Positions 1-6,506 of a stretch of DNA of 7,917 nucleotides are shown one piece after another (positions within the stretch are counted from its first letter, which is position 1; the number at the start of each line of letters is the position of its first letter). Location of the stretch: positions 1 through 7,917 of the forward strand of contig JAMOPD010000332.1 in assembly GCA_027064745.1 (NCBI GenBank), read 5' to 3'. The position numbers and the translations under genes are program-made. This DNA comes from Thermococcaceae archaeon (GTDB lineage Archaea > Methanobacteriota_B > Thermococci > Thermococcales > Thermococcaceae). Under the pieces are notes generated by a model. It was given only the letters and a program-made list of their open reading frames with translations, made no database searches and was not told the DNA's origin.

Positions 1-675
1 CTTGATATCCTTTTTATAGGGACTTGAAACTTCGACCAACATATTGTTGCCGCTTGTGTCTATATCTTGGAATTTTATCTTCCAGATGCCCACAGTTAAG
101 GATTCATCAATTTTCTTCATTCCTTTGCCTTTAGTATAATTGTATATGTAAAGTGCATCCTTACCATTTACCGTGGATGATACTATTTTGGTATTTTCAC
201 TTCCCAATTTTAGAGGAGTTGTATTTTCGTTAAATATTATCTCAATACTTCTATCATTGAATTGAGCTTTTTTTGCGGTTGAATTATAGAAAACCCTTGA
301 GAAGTTAACTGCAACTACAATACCGTGACCAACTGGCTCATCGCTAACATTTAAACCGACATCTGGCATGTCAATAGTGTTAAGTTTGTAATACTGGCCA
401 TAATCCTCTATGAGAACACTATGATACTCAACTGGAACTGTTACCTTAACTGCATACGCTCCTTCAGTTATTCCTTGGAGGACAAGAAATGCTCCAAGCT
501 TTGACCCTGCAATAGCATCTTCGCCTATATGGAGAGGAACACCATTGGCTATTTTTGTGGTTGGGAGGACTATCACTGAGTTTGCTGAGTTGATCTTAAA
601 GCTGTAGCTTTGTACCATGCCAAAAGTGGCGGTTAAGAACAATAACGCCATTAAGACTGCAATTTTTCCCTTCAT
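1..675 (-). CDS. Secreted protein with signal peptide, function unknown (partial, C-terminus beyond left edge)
   Basis: The frame reads without a stop from the ATG at 675 to the window edge, giving 225 residues of a longer protein. The start is firm: GGTGAG lies at 686-681, five bases before the ATG, and a TATA box lies further upstream. Residues 1-4 (MKGK) are basic and about 5-20 are hydrophobic, forming a typical Sec signal peptide; cleavage after Ser23 (V-Q-S) is plausible. The rest is rich in Val, Ile, Tyr, Ser and Thr, alternates polar and hydrophobic residues as beta-sandwich domains do, and has no cysteine. Five N-x-S/T sequons (Asn109, 124, 131, 151, 179) would suit N-glycosylation on the cell surface. 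I do not recognise the family. An S-layer-like or surface beta-domain protein is an inference from composition, and a C-terminal membrane anchor cannot be judged because that end is missing. It is transcribed divergently from the sRNA and TOPRIM operon. Confidence 0.85.
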   Translation of the reverse strand, partial: MKGKIAVLMALLFLTATFGMVQSYSFKINSANSVIVLPTTKIANGVPLHIGEDAIAGSKLGAFLVLQGITEGAYAVKVTVPVEYHSVLIEDYGQYYKLNTIDMPDVGLNVSDEPVGHGIVVAVNFSRVFYNSTAKKAQFNDRSIEIIFNENTTPLKLGSENTKIVSSTVNGKDALYIYNYTKGKGMKKIDESLTVGIWKIKFQDIDTSGNNMLVEVSSPYKKDIK

Positions 676-680
676 ACATA

Positions 681-720
681 CTCACCAAACATATGATTTC
701 CCTGAAGGTTTATAACTTTT
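681..720 (-). promoter_or_regulatory. Promoter and RBS of the secreted-protein gene
   Basis: On the minus strand, 720-709 reads AAAAGTTATAAA: an A-rich BRE followed by a TATA box. About 25 bases downstream, near 688, is the expected transcription start. This gives a leader of about a dozen bases that contains GGTGAG (686-681). The spacing agrees with archaeal TBP/TFB promoters. The same TATA-like bases (709-716) read acceptably in the plus direction too, so the site could serve both strands. Confidence 0.65.
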
Positions 721-723
721 CCC

Positions 724-737
724 GGTTAAAAATATCC
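724..737 (+). promoter_or_regulatory. Candidate TATA box for the C/D sRNA and TOPRIM-HAD operon
   Basis: TTAAAAATAT at 726-735 is the best plus-strand TATA candidate in the divergent region. Its centre lies about 27 bases upstream of position 757-758, just where the terminal stem of the C/D sRNA begins. No other good TATA lies between the sRNA and the TOPRIM start at 837, so this promoter may serve both. The assignment is from sequence and spacing only. Confidence 0.5.
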
Positions 738-760
738 TGCGAAAGTAGTTCCTAAATGTG

Positions 761-817
761 GATGCGATGATGAGTGAATCCAATGCTGATGGATGATGAG
801 AGCAGATACTGAGCACG
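761..817 (+). ncRNA. Box C/D guide sRNA (sR-type), predicted to guide 16S rRNA 2'-O-methylation
   Basis: All four boxes are perfect and in order: C box ATGATGA (767-773), D' box CTGA (786-789), C' box ATGATGA (793-799), D box CTGA (809-812). The C-to-D' guide (774-785) is the canonical 12 bases and the D'-C' spacer is 3. The C'-to-D guide (800-808) is short at 9. A terminal stem closes it: C765-G813, G764-C814, U763-A815. G766, A767 and U768 form the three-base bulge expected of a kink-turn bound by L7Ae. The D' guide contains TGAATCCAAT, a 10-base complement to AUUGGAUUCA in helix 31 of archaeal 16S rRNA, the region of the archaeal primer Arch958R. By the fifth-base rule C781 faces the G equivalent to E. 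coli 962, so Gm there is predicted. I found no target for the D guide. Ends are approximate. It would act with L7Ae, Nop5 and fibrillarin. Confidence 0.85.
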
Positions 818-836
818 CGCAGTTAAGGTGAAGAGA

Positions 837-1862
837 ATGATTATAATAACAGGCACAAAATATGAGGCAGTATTAGAAGAGGTTAACCACAGAAAGATTC
901 TATTCCCTGAATATGGCAAAAATAGGGCACTCCTCAAGGAATTTGTGCGTTCCATTAAAGGGGATGAAATAATCGTGACGGCCAGTCTTGAACTAATGGA
1001 TCTTTTACTCATGAATTTCAGAGGAAATGAGAATCTGGTGGTCTATTCCAATACTGGAGAAGCGTTGACATTTAATGAAGCCTATGGCTTAAGGAAGTAC
1101 CTAGACTTTGATCTCAGGGGTGGCAAAAGCGGGGAATCTTCAAAGGTTTCAGTTCTCTTTGTTGAGGGAAAGACCGACTCAAAGTTCTTTAAAGCAGCAT
1201 ATAAAAAAGTCTTCGGATTTAAAGAGTCGCGAAGCAAGGGAATCCCGGAAAATTTAAAGCTCATGGAGCGTCTTTTTGAGCGGGATAACTACGAGCTGAT
1301 AGTTAAAGACGACTCATACATTGCAATAATTCCCAGTGAAGGAAACTCCGGGGTGATAAGGAATCTTGGGAACTTCCTCAGGGCTATGGAAGTTTTTGCA
1401 TTCATGGTGAATAAAATAGGGTTGGCAATTGATATAGATGATGGCAGAGAGCATGTTATGGAGTCAATAACCGGAAAGCTGTCATTATTCAAATATAAAA
1501 AATCGGGAGATAGGTTCATTGTTGGAGACACTACAATAATTCCCCTGCTGATTGGGGCAAAGATTGAGCTGAATCCGTGCGTAGAATGGCAGAAGCCAGC
1601 GGTTGAGGACTTTATGCTCGCGGTGCTGCAGGCGGATGGAACTCTGGAGAAGATTGAGAGGGCGATAAATATACTGTGCATTGACCTGAAACGGAAGCTC
1701 AAGCCCAAAGAGGTAATCTATCTGGCAATGGCCGCAAAGAAGTTCTGGGGGAATCTCGAAGGCTTCTATGAGATGATGATAATGAGAACTCCCCGTTGGA
1801 AAATGGAAAGAATCCTGAAAAAAGGTGGTATTTATGACAAGATGCGAGAGGTGGTGCCATGA
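837..1862 (+). CDS. OLD-like TOPRIM-domain protein with degenerate ATPase remnant
   Basis: Translates to 341 residues from the ATG at 837, chosen because GGTGA (827-831) sits five bases upstream; the in-frame GTG at 828 is itself part of that site. Residues about 104-205 look like a TOPRIM fold: VLFVEGKTD with Glu110 and Asp114, then LAIDIDDG with Asp199, Asp201 and Asp202, the E...DxD metal-binding set of TOPRIM nucleases and topoisomerases. Residues 10-90 resemble the end of an ABC/AAA-type ATPase: VLEEVNHRKILFPEY recalls a Walker B/D-loop segment, and IIVTASLELMDLL recalls the H-loop segment with its His replaced by Ala. No P-loop or signature motif exists, and upstream DNA belongs to other features. 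OLD-family proteins place an ATPase before TOPRIM, so this looks like a shortened or specialised relative. Residues 205-341 are helix-rich and unassigned. The stop overlaps the HAD start by ATGA. Nuclease activity is inference; the gene itself is sure. Confidence 0.9.
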   Translation: MIIITGTKYEAVLEEVNHRKILFPEYGKNRALLKEFVRSIKGDEIIVTASLELMDLLLMNFRGNENLVVYSNTGEALTFNEAYGLRKYLDFDLRGGKSGESSKVSVLFVEGKTDSKFFKAAYKKVFGFKESRSKGIPENLKLMERLFERDNYELIVKDDSYIAIIPSEGNSGVIRNLGNFLRAMEVFAFMVNKIGLAIDIDDGREHVMESITGKLSLFKYKKSGDRFIVGDTTIIPLLIGAKIELNPCVEWQKPAVEDFMLAVLQADGTLEKIERAINILCIDLKRKLKPKEVIYLAMAAKKFWGNLEGFYEMMIMRTPRWKMERILKKGGIYDKMREVVP

Positions 1863-2560
1863 AGCTGGTATCATTTGACGTGTGGAACACTCTGTTGGAC
1901 ATAAATCTCATGCTCGATGAAATAGCAATTGCCATAGCAAAGATCTCTGGGCAGTGTATAGCAGATGTCACCTTGGCTATAATGAATGCAAGGGCGGAAA
2001 TCAAAGAGCTTAGAAAAGAGAAAAAAGGAAATCCAGAAAGGGCTTTGGAGGAGAGTCAAGAACTTCTGGCTGAAATTCTGGGCGTTGATGTTGAAATAAT
2101 TAAACGGGCCGCATCCCAAGCAGTTTTGAATGTTAACAGGGACATTGTGATGGAGGGGGCACTAGAAACACTCCAGCAGGTTAAATCAAAAGGATACACA
2201 ACAATAACAGTTGGTAACGTCATGTTCTGGCCTTCCACATACACGCGTCTAATTTTGGAACGCTTTGGACTGGCTGAATTTATAGACAAACAGTTTTATT
2301 CAGATGAGGTTAAAGCCTACAAACCAATGAGAGAGTTCTTCGAAAAGGCACTTTCATATTTTAAAGTAAAGCCTGAGGAGGCTATACATGTTGGTGACAC
2401 AAAAGCAGAGGACTTTGAGGGAGCGTTAAAGGCAGGAATGTGGGCAGTATGGATAAATCCTGATGCTGAAGGTGTTAAGAGGATACATGAGAGGGGCTTT
2501 GAAGTGCCCAGCGTTGAAGGGCTTTTGGAGGTGTTGGAGAGGATAAAAAGCCAAGAATAA
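1859..2560 (+). CDS. HAD-superfamily hydrolase with atypical motif I
   Basis: A 233-residue HAD protein of usual length for a small-cap enzyme. Motif I is SFDVWNTLLD with nucleophile Asp7. The residue two further on, normally the Asp acid/base of phosphatases, is Trp9; 2-haloacid dehalogenases also lack that Asp (D-x-Y-G-T). Motif II is probably the ITVGN segment (Thr117 to Asn120). Motif III is Lys155 in AYKP, and motif IV is HVGDTKAED with Asp180 and Asp185. Residues about 15-95 form an inserted helical cap, as in subclass C1 HADs. The ATG lies inside the ATGA that ends the TOPRIM gene, with GGTGG just before it, so translation is coupled and the two products may act together. Whether it is a phosphatase, a dehalogenase-like enzyme or a non-catalytic HAD cannot be told from sequence. 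The gene ends 15 bases from the end of polB. Confidence 0.92.
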   Translation: MKLVSFDVWNTLLDINLMLDEIAIAIAKISGQCIADVTLAIMNARAEIKELRKEKKGNPERALEESQELLAEILGVDVEIIKRAASQAVLNVNRDIVMEGALETLQQVKSKGYTTITVGNVMFWPSTYTRLILERFGLAEFIDKQFYSDEVKAYKPMREFFEKALSYFKVKPEEAIHVGDTKAEDFEGALKAGMWAVWINPDAEGVKRIHERGFEVPSVEGLLEVLERIKSQE

Positions 2561-2570
2561 ACGAACTTTG

Positions 2571-2575
2571 AAAAA
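2571..2575 (-). terminator. Possible T-tract terminator of polB
   Basis: Directly after the polB stop, the minus strand reads TTTTT (2575-2571). Archaeal RNA polymerase often stops at T-tracts without a hairpin, so this may end polB transcription. It is short and I see no stable hairpin. For the opposing HAD mRNA, the nearest T-rich stretch (about 2581-2588) is already inside polB, so convergent transcripts probably overlap. Confidence 0.3.
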
Positions 2576-4909
2576 TTACCCTTTTCTCTTAGGCTTCAGC
2601 CACGCTCCTAGGCCAAGCTGTTTTGTTTTCTGATATTTAAGATCCTCCGCTCTGTAGCCAAATGCCTCTAGAATCCTGAGAACAGCTGGCAGAACCTGAT
2701 TGTTAATGTAGTAATCCGGATCATATTTATGCTTTGAGGGATTATATTCAGTCAGCAGGATCACCCTGTCGCTTATCTTTTTATCCCCTCTGAGAACGAT
2801 GTAGCTTATTATCATTCCGGGCTTTACCTTTACTCCTCTTGCCTGAAGACGCTTTGCTATCGCTATATGCGGCCCCGTGGCTTTGTACTCTCTGAGTTCT
2901 CTGGTTATCTGCTCGTGTATGACGAGCTTCTCAAGAGGAACCCGATATTTCGTCAAATCCTCAGTTACCTTCTTAACAATCTCCACAGCCTTTTCAACAC
3001 TTCCATCCCTGAGAATAGCCTCCAGAACTTTAGCCTGTGTCTCCTTTGCTATTTCACTCCAGTCTCTTCTGACAACCTCAAGGCCTCTTGTGATTATCTT
3101 ACCTTCCTCATCTATCACAGCGTAGCGCTTTTTGGTGACAAAGAATCCCCTCGTATAGAAACCCTCATATTCAAGCTCCAGCATCCCGGGAAGCTTTGAG
3201 TTTATGTATTTTAAGAATTCTTTAGCTTTGTTTTTGACGGTTTCAGCATCTGCACCTGGAATTGTTGAAAAGAACCCGTCTGTGTCGCCATATAGCACTT
3301 TAAATCCAAATTTCTCGGCTTCTTTTATCGTCGTCTCTATATAATGCCTTCCCCAAGCCGTAACGCTCTCGGCACATTCCTTTGAGTACCATCTGGCCTT
3401 AGGATAACCCTGATAGCCGTAATAACTATTTGCCAGAATCTTCAAGGCTCGTTGCCTGTAATCGAGCATTTTTCTTTCTATCGGGTCTACCGTGGCTTTC
3501 ATTTTTCTTTTTATCTCTGCTCTCGTTTCTATAAGCTCCTCAAGAATCGAAGGTATAAAGCCCTTAAAGTCCTTGCAGAAGCGGTAGCCCACATCAGGGG
3601 CAGTATCGTAGTTCCTGCACCCTTCTCTCTCAAGGGTATCTGGTGAGATATTGTGGGTAACTATTATTGAAGGATATAGGCTCTTATAATCCAGATAGAC
3701 TATGTTCTCCCATAGACCTTTTTCAGGCTCCTTAACATACGCTCCTGTATAACCCTGCCTCAGCCTGCGCTGGTACTCCTCACTGCTGGGCCTGTTCGGG
3801 GCGAGCTCGTTCCTCTCGTAGGCAACCCTGAGGAGGTACCATTCAACAAGATTGCCCGTGCTTGACCTTGACACATCCCAGGGGCTCTGTCCGATGAGCT
3901 TCGCAAGCTCGGCTTCCATCGGAAAGAACTCCTTACCAAGCTCATAAGTTGCCCTCGCATCCTCCATGGAGTATCTGGCCAGCTTCTTCAGGCCTTCCTC
4001 GGTTTCCCATATTGCCGCGATTTCCTCAGCGTTGAGTTTGCTCTTGCTCTTTCCTAAAACAGCTTCATAAACAGCCTCCAGCGTATAGGTAGGCAGATTT
4101 ATTGTTCTCCTGACCACGGGGTAGAGATCAAAGTGTATCCTGCCCTTAACCTCAACCGCAAATCTATCCCCCATACGCTGCATTTTAGGCTCTGGGTGCT
4201 CCTTATCCCTGCTTAGAAAGAGCCTTATGCCAAGCTTTTCAGCCCTCTTGAGCAGATAGGGCATGTCAAAATTGTCACCGTTGTATGTTATTAACACATC
4301 CGGATCCTTCTCCTTCACAACCTGAACAAAGCGTTTTATCATCTCCCTCTCGCTTGAGACAACCTCAACATAGGGGAGGTCAATCCTCTTCCATGTTATT
4401 ACCTTAGCTTCGCTTTCATCGGCATAGCTTATCATGATAATCTCGCCTTTGCCGAACTCGTCTCCCTCGTGATAGAATGTCTCAAGGTCAAACGCTAGGA
4501 GTTTGAGCTCTTCGTCACCTTCCATTGGAATCAGACCTTTATCGATCAAATAACGCTTTGCAAAGGGGATGTCATACTCGAAGATATCAACAACAGCTGG
4601 ATGCTTTCTTATCTCTCCCCTTATAGCTGGAACATCCTGGGGGTGCTCGAAAATTAGTTTCCAGACTTCAACAGGCCGTCCAAGGAATTTCTTTTTAACC
4701 TTTTCCGCCTTGACGACTTTAACCTCCTTTTTTCCTCTGCTGGCCATTATTTTTTTAACATCCTCAATGGCTGTATCATCCTTCAGAAGAGCATAGATAT
4801 ACGGCTGAAAATTTGTATCCAGCTCAATTTTAAACTCTCCATGCTCCTTTTTGAAAATCCTCACTATCGGCTTCCCATCCTTTGTGATGTAATCTGTATC
4901 GAGAATCAT
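2576..4909 (-). CDS. polB: Family B DNA polymerase (PolB), intein-free
   Basis: Replicative/repair DNA polymerase with 3'-5' proofreading. The 777 residues match Thermococcales PolB (about 775) end to end. The uracil-reading pocket segment QDVPAIR holds Val93. Exonuclease motifs are present: ExoI Asp141 and Glu143, ExoII NGDNFD (Asp215), ExoIII YSMED (Asp317). Polymerase motif A is DYKSLYPS (Asp407, steric-gate Tyr412), motif [10 protein letters not shown] (490-498), motif C YGDTDG (Asp542, Asp544). The C-terminal QLGLGAWL (764-771) fits a PCNA-interacting PIP box. Motifs A, B and C, where related genes often carry inteins, are uninterrupted. It reads most like the T. litoralis enzyme ([13 protein letters not shown]). 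Unusual points are YK instead of FR after the motif A Asp, Gly541 in motif C, and Ser509 where a disulfide Cys is usual in many relatives. GGTGG precedes the ATG. It is divergent from the methyltransferase gene. Confidence 0.99.
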   Translation of the reverse strand: MILDTDYITKDGKPIVRIFKKEHGEFKIELDTNFQPYIYALLKDDTAIEDVKKIMASRGKKEVKVVKAEKVKKKFLGRPVEVWKLIFEHPQDVPAIRGEIRKHPAVVDIFEYDIPFAKRYLIDKGLIPMEGDEELKLLAFDLETFYHEGDEFGKGEIIMISYADESEAKVITWKRIDLPYVEVVSSEREMIKRFVQVVKEKDPDVLITYNGDNFDMPYLLKRAEKLGIRLFLSRDKEHPEPKMQRMGDRFAVEVKGRIHFDLYPVVRRTINLPTYTLEAVYEAVLGKSKSKLNAEEIAAIWETEEGLKKLARYSMEDARATYELGKEFFPMEAELAKLIGQSPWDVSRSSTGNLVEWYLLRVAYERNELAPNRPSSEEYQRRLRQGYTGAYVKEPEKGLWENIVYLDYKSLYPSIIVTHNISPDTLEREGCRNYDTAPDVGYRFCKDFKGFIPSILEELIETRAEIKRKMKATVDPIERKMLDYRQRALKILANSYYGYQGYPKARWYSKECAESVTAWGRHYIETTIKEAEKFGFKVLYGDTDGFFSTIPGADAETVKNKAKEFLKYINSKLPGMLELEYEGFYTRGFFVTKKRYAVIDEEGKIITRGLEVVRRDWSEIAKETQAKVLEAILRDGSVEKAVEIVKKVTEDLTKYRVPLEKLVIHEQITRELREYKATGPHIAIAKRLQARGVKVKPGMIISYIVLRGDKKISDRVILLTEYNPSKHKYDPDYYINNQVLPAVLRILEAFGYRAEDLKYQKTKQLGLGAWLKPKRKG

Positions 4910-4914
4910 AATCC

Positions 4915-4956
4915 CACCGTTCAGGAATTCGATTTCAATTTAGATAAAACTTTCTA
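4915..4956 (-). promoter_or_regulatory. polB promoter and RBS
   Basis: On the minus strand a BRE-like GAAAG is followed by TTTTATCTA (about 4954-4941). The expected start is near 4920, giving a leader of about ten bases that contains GGTGG (4919-4915) before the ATG at 4909. A short palindrome, TCTAAC-AG-GTTAGA (4953-4966), abuts the upstream side of the BRE and may be an operator. Confidence 0.6.
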
Positions 4957-5009
4957 ACAGGTTAGACAGTGTGCTTAGAGGCATCCTGACAGCATACCTC
5001 AGGCGACGC

Positions 5010-5025
5010 CAACTTTTTAAATACC
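5010..5025 (+). promoter_or_regulatory. Promoter of the methyltransferase gene, probably leaderless
   Basis: TTTTTAAATA at 5014-5023 is a strong TATA candidate. Its centre is about 25 bases before the ATG at 5043, so transcription should begin at or next to the start codon. The bases before the ATG (AAAGGGAAAATC) contain no GGTG site, unlike the other genes here, which fits leaderless translation. Confidence 0.6.
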
Positions 5026-5042
5026 CAAACAAAGGGAAAATC

Positions 5043-6398
5043 ATGGAGCTGTTTTACAAGGTAAGCCTCCACGAGCTTGTGGCTGATATACTAACCCTTA
5101 TAGAAGAGCGAGAGCTCTCATCAAAAAATGGCCTTGAGAGAGTCTTCAAGAAAGTTAGCGGAAAAGATAAAGAGAAAGCTAGAGGTATAGTTCATGCCTA
5201 TGTATTCGAAATTGAGAAATGGAGAGGTAAGATTGATTTTATCGTCAATTCTGTTCTGAAGGGTTCCAGAATAGAGGAGCTGGATGTCTATCTGTCAAAC
5301 CTAATACGGATAGGCGTATTTGAGATGAAATTTAAAGGGGTGCCTCCTGCCCTGGCAACTGACTCTGTTGTGAGGATTATAAAGGAGAGATATGACCTGC
5401 CGAGAGCTAAATTTGTTAATGCCCTACTCAGGGAAGCTGAGGAGTTCAATTTGAATGAAGCCTTGAAAAAACTGAAAGAAAAAGACAGATGCGAATACCT
5501 CAGTGTAAAGTTCTCACATCCAAAGTGGTATGTTGAATATGTCATTGACTTATTGGGATATGAAAATGCAGTGAGACTTCTCCTCAGCAACAACAGGAGC
5601 CAGAGATATTACGTACGAGTCAATCCGCTGAAAACTGATATAGAATCCCTAAGGGACTATCTTGAGGAGCATGGAGTTAGAACTGCCAGAACGCCGCTTG
5701 ATGATGTTTTGAAGGTGCTTGACTATAAAACACCGGTTACACGGCTTGAATGGTACAAGCAAGGCTACTTTGTCATTCAAGACTTAGCCTCAGCTTATGT
5801 TGCTCATGTTTTAAGGCCAGAGTCCGGTGAGAGAATTCTTGATTTAGCGGCTGCTCCCGGCTCAAAGACATTCCACATTGCACACCTGATGGAGAACACT
5901 GGTGAAATCGTTGCAGTTGATTATTCTTTAGAAAGACTCAACAAGATGAGAGAGAAAATGGAAATTCTCGGAGTTACAAACGTTAAACTCGTTCATGCAG
6001 ATGGCATGAAATTCAGGAATAAAGAGAAATTTGACAGGATTGTTCTTGACGCCCCATGCTCTTCCTCTGGCACTTACAGGCAGTTCCCGGAGGTGAAGTG
6101 GCGCTTTGATGAGAAGAAAATTCGGAAGGTTATCCAAGTGCAGAGGGCCATGTTGAGAAATGCATATCACAATCTGAAGGCTGGAGGGGAAATGACCTAC
6201 TCAACCTGCTCCATCAGAACGGATGAAAACGAGGAGAACGTTCTATTTGCGGTTGATAAAGTAGGCTTTGAGCTGGTGGATTATCAATTCACTTGGGGCG
6301 AGAGGGGTTTCCTCGAAGTTGGCGATAAAGTTTTCAGGGCATGGACTCATCTGCATGACTGCAACAGCTTTTTTATAGCGAAGCTGAGGAAGGAGTAA
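5043..6398 (+). CDS. RsmB/Nop2-family RNA cytosine-C5 methyltransferase with NusB domain
   Basis: SAM-dependent m5C methyltransferase of tRNA or rRNA, 451 residues from the ATG at 5043. The frame is open back to a GTG at 4971, but that would span the TATA box, so the inner ATG is preferred. Residues about 1-135 are a helical NusB-like RNA-binding domain (LDVYLSNLIRIGVFEM, then VKFVNALLR-type helices), the layout of bacterial RsmB (Fmu/Sun). Residues about 185-260 form the linker/RRM-like part, and 261-451 the Rossmann catalytic domain: LDLAAAPGSKT (267-276) binds SAM, VAVDYS (290-295) ends in the acidic ribose contact, DAPCSS (336-341) holds Cys339, and YSTCS (386-390) holds nucleophile Cys389. 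Both cysteines of the two-cysteine m5C mechanism are therefore present. The substrate cannot be told from sequence. It is divergent from polB. Confidence 0.95.
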   Translation: MELFYKVSLHELVADILTLIEERELSSKNGLERVFKKVSGKDKEKARGIVHAYVFEIEKWRGKIDFIVNSVLKGSRIEELDVYLSNLIRIGVFEMKFKGVPPALATDSVVRIIKERYDLPRAKFVNALLREAEEFNLNEALKKLKEKDRCEYLSVKFSHPKWYVEYVIDLLGYENAVRLLLSNNRSQRYYVRVNPLKTDIESLRDYLEEHGVRTARTPLDDVLKVLDYKTPVTRLEWYKQGYFVIQDLASAYVAHVLRPESGERILDLAAAPGSKTFHIAHLMENTGEIVAVDYSLERLNKMREKMEILGVTNVKLVHADGMKFRNKEKFDRIVLDAPCSSSGTYRQFPEVKWRFDEKKIRKVIQVQRAMLRNAYHNLKAGGEMTYSTCSIRTDENEENVLFAVDKVGFELVDYQFTWGERGFLEVGDKVFRAWTHLHDCNSFFIAKLRKE

Positions 6399-6465
6399 AA
6401 CATCTTCGTGCTTTAGTTTCAATCGCTTGGCATTTTAAGGCTATATAACGTTCGGTTTACGGAAT

Positions 6466-6503
6466 CTTTTTAAGTTCTATGGTTATAAAAATTGGTGGGT
6501 GAT
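6466..6503 (+). promoter_or_regulatory. Promoter and RBS of the membrane-protein gene
   Basis: TTTTTAAG at about 6467-6474 lies about 25 bases before position 6496, where a short leader carrying GGTGAT (6498-6503) would begin; the ATG follows at 6507. A second TATA-like site, CTATATAAC (6441-6449), would give a longer leader. The 108-base gap after the methyltransferase (6399-6506) shows no hairpin terminator, only weak T-rich stretches such as CTTTAGTTT. Confidence 0.5.
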
Positions 6504-6506
6504 TTA

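Noticed and set aside
828..836. GTG start for the TOPRIM gene three codons upstream
   Set aside because: The GTG is part of the GGTGA ribosome binding site of the ATG at 837, and nothing like a binding site precedes it.
1289..1708. 139-codon open frame on the minus strand inside the TOPRIM gene
   Set aside because: It is antisense to a clear coding region, has no binding site or promoter, and its translation resembles no protein family; the other long antisense frames inside polB and the methyltransferase are rejected likewise.
1773..1818. ATGATGA followed by CTGA inside the TOPRIM gene, resembling a C/D sRNA
   Set aside because: No C' or D' box lies between them, and the bases are explained as coding sequence.
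3278..3692. Inteins in polB
   Set aside because: The polymerase aligns continuously through motifs A, B and C at 777 residues, leaving no room for an insertion.
4971..5042. GTG start at 4971 for the methyltransferase
   Set aside because: The added 24 residues span a strong TATA box and do not look like the family; the ATG at 5043 begins the NusB domain.
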